From Hoeflea sp. YIM 152468 (GTDB taxonomy: Bacteria; Pseudomonadota; Alphaproteobacteria; Rhizobiales; Rhizobiaceae): a stretch of 64,000 nucleotides of DNA. Where the stretch lies: the NCBI RefSeq assembly GCF_029210485.1, contig NZ_JARGET010000002.1, forward strand, positions 1 through 64,000. The letters are read 5' to 3'. The notes beneath the pieces are model-generated. The model did not search any database. It saw nothing but the letters and a program-made list of their open reading frames with translations, and had not been told where the DNA came from. Of the stretch, positions 17,801-27,107 are shown in pieces (position 1 is the stretch's first letter; the number at the start of each line of letters is the position of its first letter). The position numbers and the translations under genes were made by a program.

Positions 17801-17848
17801 ACCATCTAAAAAGATCTGTATTTCTTTCGAGATTTCGGTTTAGATGGT
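17801..17848. repeat. inverted repeat upstream of the LIV binding-protein gene
   Basis: ACCATCTAAA (17801-17810) and TTTAGATGGT (17839-17848) are perfect 10-bp inverted copies separated by 28 nt, ending 96 bp before the binding-protein start. They could form a long-loop stem in RNA or be two operator half-sites. Confidence 0.45.
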
Positions 17849-17944
17849 TGTAATCGGGGCACAATGCCCCCCACACCGGCGCCGACCATGTTCAGCGCTT
17901 GCGGTCCGGTGAGAGGAAGCGAACAAGCGTTGCAGGGAGGTATT

Positions 17945-19048
17945 ATGAAGAAGATTCTTTTGGCAGGAGCCGCACTTGGTTTCGCAATGTCTTCGGCGTC
18001 CGCCGAGATCGTCATTGCGACCGCAGGTCCGATGACGGGCCAGTACGCATCTTTCGGGGAACAGATGAAGATCGGTGCCGAACAGGCTGTCGCTGACCTC
18101 AACGCTGCAGGCGGTGTCAACGGCGAAATGTTGAAGCTCGAAATCGGCGATGACGCTTGCGATCCGAAGCAGGCTGTTGCCGTCGCCAACCAGTTCGCTG
18201 GCAGCGGTGTGGTGTTCGTTGCAGGTCATTTCTGCTCCGGCTCCTCGATCCCCGCTTCGGCTGTTTATGCCGATGAAGGCATCATCCAGATTTCGCCGGC
18301 CTCGACCAATCCGACCTTCACCGACGAGCGTCCAGGCGGGGCTGATGGCGGCACCTACCGCGTTTGCGGCCGTGATGACCAGCAGGGTGAAACCGCGGCG
18401 GCTTACCTGTTGAAAAACTTCGACGGCAAGAAGATCGCCTTCGTTCACGACAAGACCGCCTACGGCAAGGGCCTTGCAGATGCCACCATGGGTTCGTTTG
18501 AGGCCGGCGGCGGCACTGCCGCCATGTACGAAGCCTACACCGCTGGTGAGAAGGACTACTCCGCTCTCGTCTCGAAGATGAAACAGGAAGGCATCGACGT
18601 GCTTTACGTCGGTGGTTACCACACCGAAGCCGGTCTGATGGCGCGCCAGATGAAGGAACAGGGCATGTCGACCGTTCTGATTTCCGGCGACGCGCTTGTC
18701 ACCGACGAGTACTGGGCAATCACCGGCGATGCTGGTGAAGGCACGCTGATGACCTTCTCGCCGGATCCGACCAAGCGCGAAAGCGCCGCGGCCGTCGTCA
18801 AGGCGCTGCAGGATGCAGGCAAGACCACTGAAGGCTATGTGATGTACACCTACGCGGCCATCCAGGCCTATGCGCAGGCTGTCACCGCCGCCGGCTCGAC
18901 TGACTTCGACGCGGTTCGCGAAGCGCTCAATTCGGGCGACTTCGACACTGTGCTTGGGGACCTGAACTTCGACGCCAAGGGTGACGTTTCGCTTCCGGGC
19001 TACGTGTTCTACCGCTGGTCCGACGGCAAATACGCCGAAATCGAATAG
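17945..19048 (+). CDS. livK: branched-chain amino acid ABC transporter substrate-binding protein
   Basis: The 367-residue periplasmic protein begins with a signal peptide (MKKILLAGAALGFAMSSASA) and continues EIVIATAGPMTGQYASFGEQMKIGAEQAV, the start of LivJ/LivK-type binding proteins. Cys residues at IGDDACDP and GHFCSGSS match the conserved disulfide. A strong GCAGGGAGG site fixes the start at 17945. It lies last in the liv cluster, with its own upstream region of about 170 bp, and ends at a strong terminator, so it may be expressed independently at a higher level. Confidence 0.93.
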   Translation: MKKILLAGAALGFAMSSASAEIVIATAGPMTGQYASFGEQMKIGAEQAVADLNAAGGVNGEMLKLEIGDDACDPKQAVAVANQFAGSGVVFVAGHFCSGSSIPASAVYADEGIIQISPASTNPTFTDERPGGADGGTYRVCGRDDQQGETAAAYLLKNFDGKKIAFVHDKTAYGKGLADATMGSFEAGGGTAAMYEAYTAGEKDYSALVSKMKQEGIDVLYVGGYHTEAGLMARQMKEQGMSTVLISGDALVTDEYWAITGDAGEGTLMTFSPDPTKRESAAAVVKALQDAGKTTEGYVMYTYAAIQAYAQAVTAAGSTDFDAVREALNSGDFDTVLGDLNFDAKGDVSLPGYVFYRWSDGKYAEIE

Positions 19049-19073
19049 TCTTTCAGCCTGATTGACAGACTGG

Positions 19074-19101
19074 AGCCCCGGCGTGAAAGCGCCGGGGCTT
19101 T
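19074..19101 (+). terminator. intrinsic terminator after livK
   Basis: AGCCCCGGCG-tgaaag-CGCCGGGGCT is a perfect 10-bp GC-rich stem with a 6-nt loop followed by TT. It lies 25 bp past the livK stop. Confidence 0.8.
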
Positions 19102-19180
19102 ATCTTGCAGCGTCTGCGGCCGGGGTGACAAAGCCTGCCGGGGCGCGGCACCAAAGTGCAGCGGCGCAGAAATACGGGCC

Positions 19181-19822
19181 TCAGGGCTCACCCGCCGTGG
19201 AGATTTCCAGATCGGCGGGCCGCGATGCGGCCAGCACCAGCTCGGCATTGGGGATGTCGTTCACCTTGGCGCGTGCGTGAGCTTCGCTGTGGTTGAGACC
19301 GAGCGCAAGCCAGCGGTCGATCAGACGCCGTTTCAAGTCGCTCAGGTCGGCCTTGAGCATCACCGTCAGATCGAACAGATCTGCAATCTGCGTCCAGACC
19401 GGCGCATCAAGCAGCAGGTAATTGCCCTCCGCGATCAGGAACCGATGCTCGCTGGTGATGAGGCTGCCACCGGCGCGGGCCAGATCCAACGCGCGGTCAA
19501 ACACGGGGACTGCGATATCGCGATCACGCTCGGCCCGCAGACGCCGGAGCAATGCCGCGTAGCCGTCCACATCAAAGGTGAACGGCGCGCCCTTGCGTGG
19601 CAAGGTTCCCCGCGCCGCGAGCACGGCATTGTCGAAATGGAACCCGTCCATCGCAACAATTGCCGCGCGCTGCCCGCGGCTGGCGAATTCTGCCACCAAT
19701 GCTTCGGCCAGCGTCGATTTGCCGACACCCGGCGGCCCAGCCAGCGCCAGGATAAAGCGCTCTCTCTCCCCTGCCCCGGCAATGGCGGCTTCCGCCAGCC
19801 GTGCGGCACTGTTTTTTCTCAT
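19181..19822 (-). CDS. frcK: FrcK-type P-loop kinase of the fructose uptake operon
   Basis: The 213-residue protein of the uridine kinase/phosphoribulokinase-like fold has a Walker A GPPGVGKST (residues 29-37), a DGFHFDN segment and a basic lid region (DLKRRLIDRWLALG). In Sinorhizobium meliloti frcBCAK the corresponding gene frcK encodes such a protein of uncertain role; phosphorylation of the imported sugar has been suggested. It starts 11 bp after frcA and is the last gene of the operon. Confidence 0.85.
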   Translation of the reverse strand: MRKNSAARLAEAAIAGAGERERFILALAGPPGVGKSTLAEALVAEFASRGQRAAIVAMDGFHFDNAVLAARGTLPRKGAPFTFDVDGYAALLRRLRAERDRDIAVPVFDRALDLARAGGSLITSEHRFLIAEGNYLLLDAPVWTQIADLFDLTVMLKADLSDLKRRLIDRWLALGLNHSEAHARAKVNDIPNAELVLAASRPADLEISTAGEP

Positions 19823-19833
19823 CTCCGCTGCTT

Positions 19834-20610
19834 TCAGGCCGCCGCCGCTTGCTCCGGCGGCTCCTTGGCGCCCGTCATGAACGCAACGGCATCGGACATG
19901 GTGTAGTCTTTCGGATTGATCACGCAGAGGCGCTTTCCAAGCCGGTGCACATGAATGCGGTCGGCCACCTCGAAGACATGCGGCATGTTGTGCGAGATCA
20001 GAATGATCGGAATGCCGCGTGAGCGCACATCGAGGATCAGTTCCAGCACTCTGCGGCTTTCCTTGACCCCAAGGGCCGCGGTCGGCTCATCCAGGACGAT
20101 GACCTTGGACCCGAAGGCGGCGGCACGGGCCACGGCCACGCCCTGGCGCTGACCGCCAGAGAGGGTTTCGACCGCCTGATTGATGTTCTGAATCGTCAAC
20201 AATCCCAGTTCATTGAGCTTGTCACGGGCGAAGGCCTCCATTGTCTTGTGGTCCAGTTGCCGCATCACTGTCCCGAGAATGCCTGGTTTGCGCAGTTCGC
20301 GGCCCATGAACATGTTGTCGGTGATCGACAGGGCCGGCGACATGGCGAGCGTCTGGTAGACGGTTTCAATGCCCGCATGGCGCCCGTCCAGCGGGGTCTG
20401 GAACCTGATCTCCTTGCCTTCCAGCCAGATCTTGCCGGCGTCGGGAACAACAGCGCCCGAGACCGCCTTGATCAGGGTCGACTTGCCGGCGCCGTTGTCG
20501 CCGATGACGGCAAGGATCTCGCCGTGGTGAAGATCGAAATCGCAATTGTCGAGGGCGACCACACGGCCGTAGCGCTTGACGAGGTTGCGGCCTTTGAGAA
20601 TGGGTTCCAT
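19834..20610 (-). CDS. frcA: fructose ABC transporter ATP-binding protein FrcA
   Basis: The 258-residue ATPase contains one nucleotide-binding domain, with Walker A GDNGAGKS, signature LSGGQRQGVAVARAA, Walker B VIVLDEPTAALG and switch His in LISHNM. The single domain matches the FrcA subgroup, unlike RbsA-type sugar ATPases with two. The ATG at 20610 overlaps the frcC stop by one base (TGATG), which fixes the start. Confidence 0.92.
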   Translation of the reverse strand: MEPILKGRNLVKRYGRVVALDNCDFDLHHGEILAVIGDNGAGKSTLIKAVSGAVVPDAGKIWLEGKEIRFQTPLDGRHAGIETVYQTLAMSPALSITDNMFMGRELRKPGILGTVMRQLDHKTMEAFARDKLNELGLLTIQNINQAVETLSGGQRQGVAVARAAAFGSKVIVLDEPTAALGVKESRRVLELILDVRSRGIPIILISHNMPHVFEVADRIHVHRLGKRLCVINPKDYTMSDAVAFMTGAKEPPEQAAAA

Positions 20611-21671
20611 CAGACTGACACCTTTCTGATCCACTGGTCGACCGTGACGGCGGCAATGATCAGCACACCGATGAGCAGGTAGGTCCACTGCGCGTCTGCG
20701 CCAAGCAGCCTGAGACCGAGCGAAAACACGCCGACGATCAGCGCCCCAAACAGCATGCCAAGGATCGAACCCCGCCCGCCAAACAGTGAAATGCCTCCGA
20801 TCACCACGGCGGTGATGGATTCGATGTTGCCCAACTGGCCCGAAGTCGGCGACACAGAGCCGATGCGCCCGATCAGGGCCCAGCCGGCGAAGGCGCAGAC
20901 CAGGCCCGAGAGCATATAGACCGAGATCAGTGTCCGCTTGACCTGAACTCCGGCCAGTTCCGCTGCCTCCGGATCGTCGCCAACGGCGTAGACATGACGA
21001 CCCCAGGCCGTCTGCTTGAGCGCGTAGGCCATCACCAGAACCAGCAGCACCAGGAAGATCACGCCATAGGTGAAAATGGCACCGCCCACGGCGATCTTGT
21101 TGCCGAAGAACTGCAACAGCGGCGCCTGATCGGCAATGTCCTGAGCCCGGATGGTCTCATTGGCCGAATAGAGAAAATTCGTGGCCAGCACGATCTGCCA
21201 CATGCCAAGCGTGACGATGAAGGGCGGCAGTTTCATCACCGCGACGAGAAAGCCGTTGATGTAGCCGCACAGGGTTCCGCAGGCGATGCCGGCAAGAACT
21301 GCGATTTCGGTCGGCAGTCCATAGCGGAAAGATACCAGCCCCATGACCACCGAGGACAGCACCATGATGGCGCCGACCGACAAGTCGATACCGGCAGTCA
21401 GGATAACCAGTGACTGTGCGACACCCAGAATGCCGACGATCTGGACCTGTTGCAGGATCAGCGTCAGGGCAAATGGCGAGAAGAATTTCTGCCCCAGCAG
21501 CAAGCCGAAGACGAGAATCGAACCGGCCAGAACAATGGCAGGCACGGCCCAGGGCGTCTGATGCAAGCCATGCTGCAATCGTTTGACCAGGCTTGTATCG
21601 TGCGACGCGAACTCCGCAACTGTAGTCGGACTGGCCGCTGCGGCTTTTTCGAATTCCTGCGTATTGGACAT
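20610..21671 (-). CDS. frcC: fructose ABC transporter permease FrcC
   Basis: The 353-residue permease of the ribose/xylose (CUT2) class has a polar N-terminus of about 40 residues and then about 8-10 membrane segments. The motifs VILTAGIDLSVGAIM and GFLVAVMKLPPFIVTLGM are characteristic of RbsC-like permeases. Only one permease gene is present, so a homodimer is expected. Order and divergence from the ROK regulator match frcBCAK of S. meliloti. Confidence 0.92.
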   Translation of the reverse strand: MSNTQEFEKAAAASPTTVAEFASHDTSLVKRLQHGLHQTPWAVPAIVLAGSILVFGLLLGQKFFSPFALTLILQQVQIVGILGVAQSLVILTAGIDLSVGAIMVLSSVVMGLVSFRYGLPTEIAVLAGIACGTLCGYINGFLVAVMKLPPFIVTLGMWQIVLATNFLYSANETIRAQDIADQAPLLQFFGNKIAVGGAIFTYGVIFLVLLVLVMAYALKQTAWGRHVYAVGDDPEAAELAGVQVKRTLISVYMLSGLVCAFAGWALIGRIGSVSPTSGQLGNIESITAVVIGGISLFGGRGSILGMLFGALIVGVFSLGLRLLGADAQWTYLLIGVLIIAAVTVDQWIRKVSV

Positions 21672-21754
21672 GGTTCCTCCCCAAGGTCACGTCATGGATA
21701 GGCAGTCTGGCGCTTGCCCCACTGCAGGCGCGCACAGCGGGCACTTTGCAATGA

Positions 21755-21772
21755 GGCGGCTCGAAAGCCGCC
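21755..21772 (-). other. intercistronic hairpin between frcB and frcC
   Basis: GGCGGCT-cgaa-AGCCGCC is a perfect 7-bp stem with a tetraloop, 31 bp after the frcB stop (21803) in the 131-bp gap before frcC. It has no T tract. Such hairpins often protect upstream mRNA and let the binding protein be made in excess over the membrane components. Confidence 0.6.
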
Positions 21773-21802
21773 CCGGCACCTTTTACCTATCAGAGCGGGC
21801 AA

Positions 21803-22840
21803 TCAACCCCAGCAGCGATCCATGCCTTCGGCAACAGAAATCGACTCGACGCCGTCGGCGGGCTTGTCGGTGACCAGCGATACGCCGGTGTCGAAGAAAT
21901 CCTTGCCTTCGGTCGGAGCCGGCTTGGTGCCATCCTTGGCCCAGGCAGCAATCGCTTCAATGCCGAGGGATGCCATCAGCAGCGGATATTGTTGCGAGGT
22001 GGCACCGATGACGCCGTCCTTGACGTTGGCCACGCCCGGGCAACCGCCATCAACCGAGACGATGAGAACGTCGCCCGCGCGGCCGATTGCCTTGAGCGCC
22101 TCGTAGGCGCCGGCGGCGGCTGGCTCATTGATGGTGTAGACGACGTTGATCATCGGATCGACGGCGAGGAGATTCTCCATCGCCTTGCGGCCGCCTTCTT
22201 CATTGCCTGCTGTCACATCATTGCCGACGATGCGGGGATCATCTTCGTCACCCCACTTGGAGGGGTCCTTGACGTCGATGCCGAAGCCGGTGAGGAAGCC
22301 CTGGTCGCGCAACACCCCGACGGTCGGCTGATTGACGCCGAGGTCGAGCATGGCAATCCTGGCGTTGGCAGCTTCCGCACCGAGCGTTGCAGCGGCCCAT
22401 TTGCCGATCAGTTCCCCCGCAAGGAAGTTGTCGGTTGCGAACGTGGCATCGGCAGCATCGATCGGGTCGAGCGGCGTATCGAGCGCGATGACCACGAGGC
22501 CGGCATCACGGGCCTGCTTGACGGCAGAGACGATGGACGAGGTATCGGATGCGGTCAGCAGGATTCCCTTGGCGCCGTCTGCAATGCAGGTCTCGATCGC
22601 CGCAACCTGGGTTTCGTGGTCACCATCAACCTTGCCGGCATAGGACTTCAGCGACACACCGAGTTCGGCCGCCTTGGCTTCCGCGCCTTCCTTCATCTTG
22701 ACGAAAAACGGATTGGTGTCGGTCTTGGTGATCAGGCAGGCGCCAACGCCGTGGCTGGCGGCAAATGCCGGAGCACTGGCTGCCATGGCGCCCAATGCGG
22801 CGGCCGCAAGCAGCGCGGTCTTGAATGTGGATTTCGACAT
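21803..22840 (-). CDS. frcB: fructose ABC transporter substrate-binding protein FrcB
   Basis: The 345-residue periplasmic protein has a signal peptide ([27 protein letters not shown]) and a ribose-binding-protein-like fold beginning [39 protein letters not shown] and VSVDGGCPG are typical ligand-contact segments. It is the first gene of frcBCAK, with an intercistronic hairpin after it. Fructose specificity is inferred from synteny with the characterised S. meliloti locus and from the adjacent ROK regulator. Confidence 0.9.
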   Translation of the reverse strand: MSKSTFKTALLAAAALGAMAASAPAFAASHGVGACLITKTDTNPFFVKMKEGAEAKAAELGVSLKSYAGKVDGDHETQVAAIETCIADGAKGILLTASDTSSIVSAVKQARDAGLVVIALDTPLDPIDAADATFATDNFLAGELIGKWAAATLGAEAANARIAMLDLGVNQPTVGVLRDQGFLTGFGIDVKDPSKWGDEDDPRIVGNDVTAGNEEGGRKAMENLLAVDPMINVVYTINEPAAAGAYEALKAIGRAGDVLIVSVDGGCPGVANVKDGVIGATSQQYPLLMASLGIEAIAAWAKDGTKPAPTEGKDFFDTGVSLVTDKPADGVESISVAEGMDRCWG

Positions 22841-22960
22841 AATTTGATCCTCCCGGGATGAACTCTGCAGGTCGTTCTAGATGCGCGACAAGCCAAGGTT
22901 TGCATCCTCCACTCCTCGCGACATCCTAGAAAAACACAAACCAGCCGCTTGCGTCAATAG

Positions 22961-22979
22961 ATAAATCATTCTTATTTAT
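22961..22979. promoter_or_regulatory. inverted repeat in the frcB / ROK-regulator divergent region
   Basis: ATAAAT-N7-ATTTAT lies in the 222-bp region between the two divergent genes, within a markedly AT-rich patch. NagC/Mlc-type ROK repressors bind AT-rich inverted repeats of similar size, so this is a candidate operator for the adjacent regulator. Confidence 0.45.
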
Positions 22980-23062
22980 TAATTGACCGAAGAGCGACTT
23001 TGCCGCAATGTTTTGCTATGGGGTAGAGACTTTGCAGATGGATACCGGGAGGAAGATGACAG

Positions 23063-24289
23063 GTGACGCAGGATGCGAATGCTGAAGAAGACCGGAGCAG
23101 CTCCATGATCCAGTCCATGCGTGGCTCGAACCAGTCCGGTTTGCGCGCCTACAATCAGCGCCTTGTTCTCAGCCTTGTCTACGCTCATGGAAATCTTGCC
23201 AAAACCGACATCGCCAGGATGACCGGTCTGTCGGCGCAAACCGGATCCGTGATCATGCGCGAACTGGAGGCGGAAGACCTGCTCGTCAAGGGCGAGCCAA
23301 TCCGTGGCAAGGTCGGGCAGCCATCGGTCCCGCTGTCGATCAACCCCGACGGCGCCTTCTTCTTCGGCCTCAAGGTCGGCCGCCGCAGCGCCGAGCTCAT
23401 TCTCGTCAATTTCCTCGGCCAGGCACAAGCCACCCTGCGCAAGAGCTACCCGTGGCCGACACCGCAACTGATTGTTGCTTTTGTCCAGAACGGTATTGAG
23501 GAGATGCTGCAAGCTCTTCCGAAAAAACTGCGTGAACGGGTCGCCGGGCTTGGAATAGCCACGCCGTTCCGGTTGTGGGACTGGACCGAGCAGGCCGGCG
23601 CGCCGCGCGAGGCGATGGACCTTTGGCGCGGATGCGATCTCAGGGCGGAATTGGCAGAGGCCTGCGATATGCCGGTGTATCTGCAGAATGATGCCACCGC
23701 TGCCTGTGCGGCGGAACTGGTGTTCGGCAATCATCCGGGCTTGAATGACTATCTGTACCTCTATATCGGCACCTTTGTCGGAGGCGGCGTGGTTCTCAAC
23801 GGCAGTGTCTACTCCGGCCGCACCGGAAATGCCGGGGCGCTTGGGCCGTTGCCGGTCACCGGGCCGGACGGCACGCCGGTGCAACTGCTTGATCGCGCCT
23901 CGATCATGCTGCTGGAGCGCATGCTCAAGGCGGCAGGCCGAGACCCTTCCCCACTGTGGAACAATCCCGACAGCTGGGTGGGGTTCGAGGATCTGGCAGA
24001 AGAATGGATTTCCATTGTGGCCCGTGGCCTCGCCCAGGCGATCGTCTCGGCCGCGTCCCTGATCGATTTCGAGCACGCCATCATCGATGGCGGTCTGCCC
24101 GGCGAGATCCGGGAGAAAATAGTCGAGACAACCCGGCGTGAAGTCAGCGGCTATGATCTGCGAGGGCTGGAAGTTCCCAAAATCCTGGCCGGAACCGTCG
24201 GCCCCCTCGCCCGCGCCCTGGGGGCAACCACCCTGCCGCTGTTTGACAAATACCTGATCGACCGCAACGCCCGCCTCGGCGGCACTTGA
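23063..24289 (+). CDS. frcR: ROK family transcriptional regulator (FrcR-like)
   Basis: The 408-residue protein has an N-terminal winged helix-turn-helix (about 25-85: YNQRLVLSLVYAHGNLAKTDIARMTGLSAQTGSVIMRELE) and a ROK sugar-kinase-like domain. It retains the ROK Asp region (DWTEQAGAP; QNDATAACAAELVFG) and a Gly-rich stretch GTFVGGGVVLNG. The usual CXCGXXGC zinc motif is not apparent. Translation may start at GTG 23063 or at ATG 23105. It is divergent from frcB, as in S. meliloti, and should repress frcBCAK in the absence of sugar. Confidence 0.85.
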   Translation: MTQDANAEEDRSSSMIQSMRGSNQSGLRAYNQRLVLSLVYAHGNLAKTDIARMTGLSAQTGSVIMRELEAEDLLVKGEPIRGKVGQPSVPLSINPDGAFFFGLKVGRRSAELILVNFLGQAQATLRKSYPWPTPQLIVAFVQNGIEEMLQALPKKLRERVAGLGIATPFRLWDWTEQAGAPREAMDLWRGCDLRAELAEACDMPVYLQNDATAACAAELVFGNHPGLNDYLYLYIGTFVGGGVVLNGSVYSGRTGNAGALGPLPVTGPDGTPVQLLDRASIMLLERMLKAAGRDPSPLWNNPDSWVGFEDLAEEWISIVARGLAQAIVSAASLIDFEHAIIDGGLPGEIREKIVETTRREVSGYDLRGLEVPKILAGTVGPLARALGATTLPLFDKYLIDRNARLGGT

Positions 24290-24359
24290 CCTTCAGACTG
24301 CACGACGCGGCGCCGGTTTCCAGCAACCGGGCCCGGTGACATCTGCGCCTCGTTCGCTC

Positions 24360-24376
24360 TTGCGAATGATTTGCAA
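24360..24376. promoter_or_regulatory. Mur/Fur-type palindrome upstream of sitA (site 1)
   Basis: TTGCGAAT-G-ATTTGCAA is an 8-1-8 inverted repeat with one mismatch between arms. It lies just upstream of a TTGACA box. Rhizobial sit operons are repressed by the manganese-responsive Fur homologue Mur through TGCAAAT-type sites, so this is a probable Mur box. Confidence 0.65.
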
Positions 24377-24381
24377 TAGCA

Positions 24382-24409
24382 TTGACAACGACTGAAAAAC
24401 GAATAAATT
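24382..24409 (+). promoter_or_regulatory. probable sigma70-type promoter of sitABCD
   Basis: TTGACA (24382-24387) is a perfect -35 consensus. TAAATT (24404-24409) is a reasonable -10 box at 16-bp spacing. The sitA ATG is 33 bp further on. Palindromes lie immediately upstream and downstream, a layout suited to repression. Confidence 0.6.
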
Positions 24410-24414
24410 GCTTC

Positions 24415-24431
24415 TTGCAAACCATTCGCAG
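24415..24431. promoter_or_regulatory. second Mur/Fur-type site at the sitA promoter (site 2)
   Basis: TTGCAAAC-C-ATTCGCAG repeats the layout of site 1 in a weaker form (5 of 8 arm positions pair). It lies 6 bp past the -10 box, near the expected transcription start and just before the AGGAAGAAG ribosome site. Confidence 0.5.
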
Positions 24432-24442
24432 GAAGAAGCCTT

Positions 24443-25333
24443 ATGCACCTCTTTAGACTTTTGGGACTTTTCATCACGCTCAGTCTGGCCCCGGCATCAT
24501 CGGCGCTGGCACAAATCAAAGTGCTGACCTCATTCACCGTCTTCGCCGACATGGCCCGCAACATCGCGGGCGAGCATGCCGAGGTGGTCTCGATCACCCG
24601 TGAGGGCGCCGAGATCCATATGTTTCGGCCAACCCCCGGCGACATCAGGCGCGGGCTTGGCGCCAATGTGGTCTTGTGGAACGGCCTGGGACTGGAAACC
24701 TGGTTCGAGCGCTACCTCGAAAATCTCGGCGACGTGAAGGCCTATATCCTGTCTGACGGCGTCGAGCCGATCAGCATCGGCGACGGCCCCTACGAAGGCC
24801 AGGCCAATCCGCATGGCTGGATGTCGCCGGGCAATGCGATGATCTATGTCGACAACATCGTCCGCGCCCTGTCGGAAACCGATCCGGACAACGCCGCCGC
24901 CTACACGGCCAACGGCGAAGCCTACAAGACCGAGATCAAGGCAACCTTCGAGCCGATCCGCGCCTCCATCGAAGCCCTGCCCGAAGGGCGGCGCTGGCTG
25001 GTGACGAGCGAGGCCGCCTTCTCCTATCTGGCTCGGGATTTCGGCCTCAAGGAAGCTGCCATCTGGGCGATCAACGCCGACAGCCAGGGATCGCCCCAGC
25101 AGGTGCGCCATATCATCGACCTGATCCGCGACAACGATGTGCCGGTGATCTTTTCCGAAAGCACCGTTTCGCCCAAGCCTGCCCAGCAGGTGGCGCGGGA
25201 AACCGGCATCAGATATGGCGGCGTCTTGTATGTGGATTCGCTCTCGACACCCGATGGACCGGTGCCGACCTACCTCGATCTGCTCAGGGTGACATCTGAG
25301 ACAATTGTCGCGGGGCTGACAGCCAAACCATGA
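24443..25333 (+). CDS. sitA: manganese/iron ABC transporter substrate-binding protein SitA
   Basis: The 296-residue cluster-9 (ZnuA/PsaA/SitA-like) binding protein starts with a signal peptide (residues 1-23, ending SSALA). Four metal-ligand candidates are visible: His in EIHMFRPT, His in NPHGWMSP, Glu in [10 protein letters not shown] and Asp in YVDSLS. The absence of a His-rich loop and the terminal ligand Asp favour Mn/Fe over Zn. It leads sitABCD, whose genes overlap by 4 bp at each junction, behind Mur-like operators. Confidence 0.9.
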   Translation: MHLFRLLGLFITLSLAPASSALAQIKVLTSFTVFADMARNIAGEHAEVVSITREGAEIHMFRPTPGDIRRGLGANVVLWNGLGLETWFERYLENLGDVKAYILSDGVEPISIGDGPYEGQANPHGWMSPGNAMIYVDNIVRALSETDPDNAAAYTANGEAYKTEIKATFEPIRASIEALPEGRRWLVTSEAAFSYLARDFGLKEAAIWAINADSQGSPQQVRHIIDLIRDNDVPVIFSESTVSPKPAQQVARETGIRYGGVLYVDSLSTPDGPVPTYLDLLRVTSETIVAGLTAKP

Positions 25334-26247
25334 CCATTGCTTCATCCGACAGTCACGCCGCGGAGAAGACCGGAATCGACGTTCACGGCGTCTCGGTGAT
25401 TTACCGCAACGGCAACCGCGCCCTCGATGACGCCGCGTTCTCCGTGCCGAAAGGCTCGATCACGGCGCTGGTCGGCATCAACGGCAGTGGCAAGTCGACC
25501 CTGTTCAAGGCGCTGATGGGATTTGTGCCGCTGGCCAGCGGCGAGATCAGCATCATGGAGCGCTCGGTGGCCGAAGCACTCAGGCACAATCTGGTGGCCT
25601 ATGTGCCGCAAAGCGAGGAAATCGACTGGTCGTTTCCGGTTCTGGTCGAAGACGTTGTGCTGATGGGCCGTTACGGCCACATGAATTTCCTGCGCATGAC
25701 CCGCCCGCAGGATCGTGCAGCGGTCAATGATGCGCTCGAGCGCGTCGGCATGACCGCATTTCGCAAACGCCAGATCGGCGAATTGTCCGGTGGCCAGAAA
25801 AAGCGTGTGTTTCTCGCCCGCGCACTGGCGCAGGAAGGTCAGGTCATCCTGCTTGACGAGCCCTTCACCGGCGTTGATGTCACCACCGAGACCCAGATTA
25901 TTGCCCTGCTCAAGGATCTGCGCGCGGAAGGCCGGGTGATGCTGGTCTCGACCCACAACCTTGGCAGCGTGCCCGAATTCTGTGACCGGGCGGTGCTGAT
26001 CAACCGCCGCGTCCTGGCCGAGGGGCCGACAGCCGAGGTGTTCACGCAAGCCAATCTGCAAAAGGCCTTTGGCGGTGTGCTGCGACATTTCGTGCTCGGC
26101 GGGCAGGACCTGCATGATGATGACGACCAGCGGCAGGTGACTGTCCTGACCGACGACGAACGCCCCTTTGTCATCTACGGTGAGACCGAGCGAAAAGCCC
26201 GCAATGGCAAGGTTTCGTCCAAATCGCCCGGGGGAAAGCCGCTATGA
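25330..26247 (+). CDS. sitB: manganese/iron ABC transporter ATP-binding protein SitB
   Basis: The 305-residue ATPase has Walker A GINGSGKS, signature [15 protein letters not shown], Walker [13 protein letters not shown] and switch His in STHNL. An extension of about 45 residues after the ATPase core ([23 protein letters not shown]...) is rich in charged residues. It begins within the sitA stop (ATGA). Confidence 0.92.
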   Translation: MTIASSDSHAAEKTGIDVHGVSVIYRNGNRALDDAAFSVPKGSITALVGINGSGKSTLFKALMGFVPLASGEISIMERSVAEALRHNLVAYVPQSEEIDWSFPVLVEDVVLMGRYGHMNFLRMTRPQDRAAVNDALERVGMTAFRKRQIGELSGGQKKRVFLARALAQEGQVILLDEPFTGVDVTTETQIIALLKDLRAEGRVMLVSTHNLGSVPEFCDRAVLINRRVLAEGPTAEVFTQANLQKAFGGVLRHFVLGGQDLHDDDDQRQVTVLTDDERPFVIYGETERKARNGKVSSKSPGGKPL

Positions 26248-27107
26248 ACCTGCTGCTTGAACCTTTCAGCTATGGTTACATGGTCAATGCGATGTGGGTG
26301 TCGGCACTGACCGGTGCGATCTGCGCCTTTCTGTCCTGCTATCTGATGCTCAAGGGGTGGTCGCTGATCGGTGACGCGCTTTCGCACTCGATCGTCCCCG
26401 GTGTTGCCGGCGCCTACATGCTCGGACTGCCATTTGCGGCCGGCGCATTTCTGGCCGGCGGGCTGGCGGCAGCGGCGATGCTCGCCATCCGGGCGCGCAC
26501 ACGGCTGCGCGAGGACGCCATCATCGGCATGATCTTCGTGTCGTTTTTTGCACTCGGACTGTTCATGGTGTCGGTCTCGCCAACGCCGATCAATGTGCAA
26601 ACCATTGTTCTGGGCAATGTGCTGGCGATCACGCGGGCTGACACCAATCAGCTGATCATCATCGGCGTGGTCACGCTGGTGGTGCTGTCGGTGATCTGGA
26701 AAGACCTGATGCTGGTGTTTTTCGACGAAAGCCATGCCCGCGCCATCGGAATTCGCGCCACTGCGCTCAAGGTCGTGTTCTTCACCCTGCTCGCTGCCTC
26801 CACCGTCGCTGCCATGCAGACCGTCGGCGCCTTTCTGGTGATCGCGCTGGTGGTGACGCCGGGCGCAACCGCCTATCTGCTCACCGACCGGTTTCCCAGG
26901 CTGATCGTGATCTCCGTGGCGATCGGCTCGATCACCTCGTTTGTCGGGGTGTACCTGAGCTACTTTCTCGACGGCGCGACCGGCGGGGTGGTGATCATGC
27001 TGCAAACCGGGCTATTTCTTGCCGCCTTCCTGTTTGCGCCAACCCACGGCTTCCTGGCGCAGCGCGCCAAGGCCCGCGGCGCGGCCCCAGACACCGGAGT
27101 GGCATGA
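26244..27107 (+). CDS. sitC: manganese/iron ABC transporter permease SitC
   Basis: The 287-residue cluster-9 permease has about eight membrane segments. [36 protein letters not shown] and [28 protein letters not shown] are family motifs. It forms a heterodimer with SitD. It overlaps sitB and sitD by 4 bp each. Confidence 0.92.
   Translation: MNLLLEPFSYGYMVNAMWVSALTGAICAFLSCYLMLKGWSLIGDALSHSIVPGVAGAYMLGLPFAAGAFLAGGLAAAAMLAIRARTRLREDAIIGMIFVSFFALGLFMVSVSPTPINVQTIVLGNVLAITRADTNQLIIIGVVTLVVLSVIWKDLMLVFFDESHARAIGIRATALKVVFFTLLAASTVAAMQTVGAFLVIALVVTPGATAYLLTDRFPRLIVISVAIGSITSFVGVYLSYFLDGATGGVVIMLQTGLFLAAFLFAPTHGFLAQRAKARGAAPDTGVA

Noticed and set aside
22979-24076. 365-codon minus-strand frame opposite the ROK regulator
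   Set aside because: Antisense shadow of a protein with a clear HTH and ROK domain.
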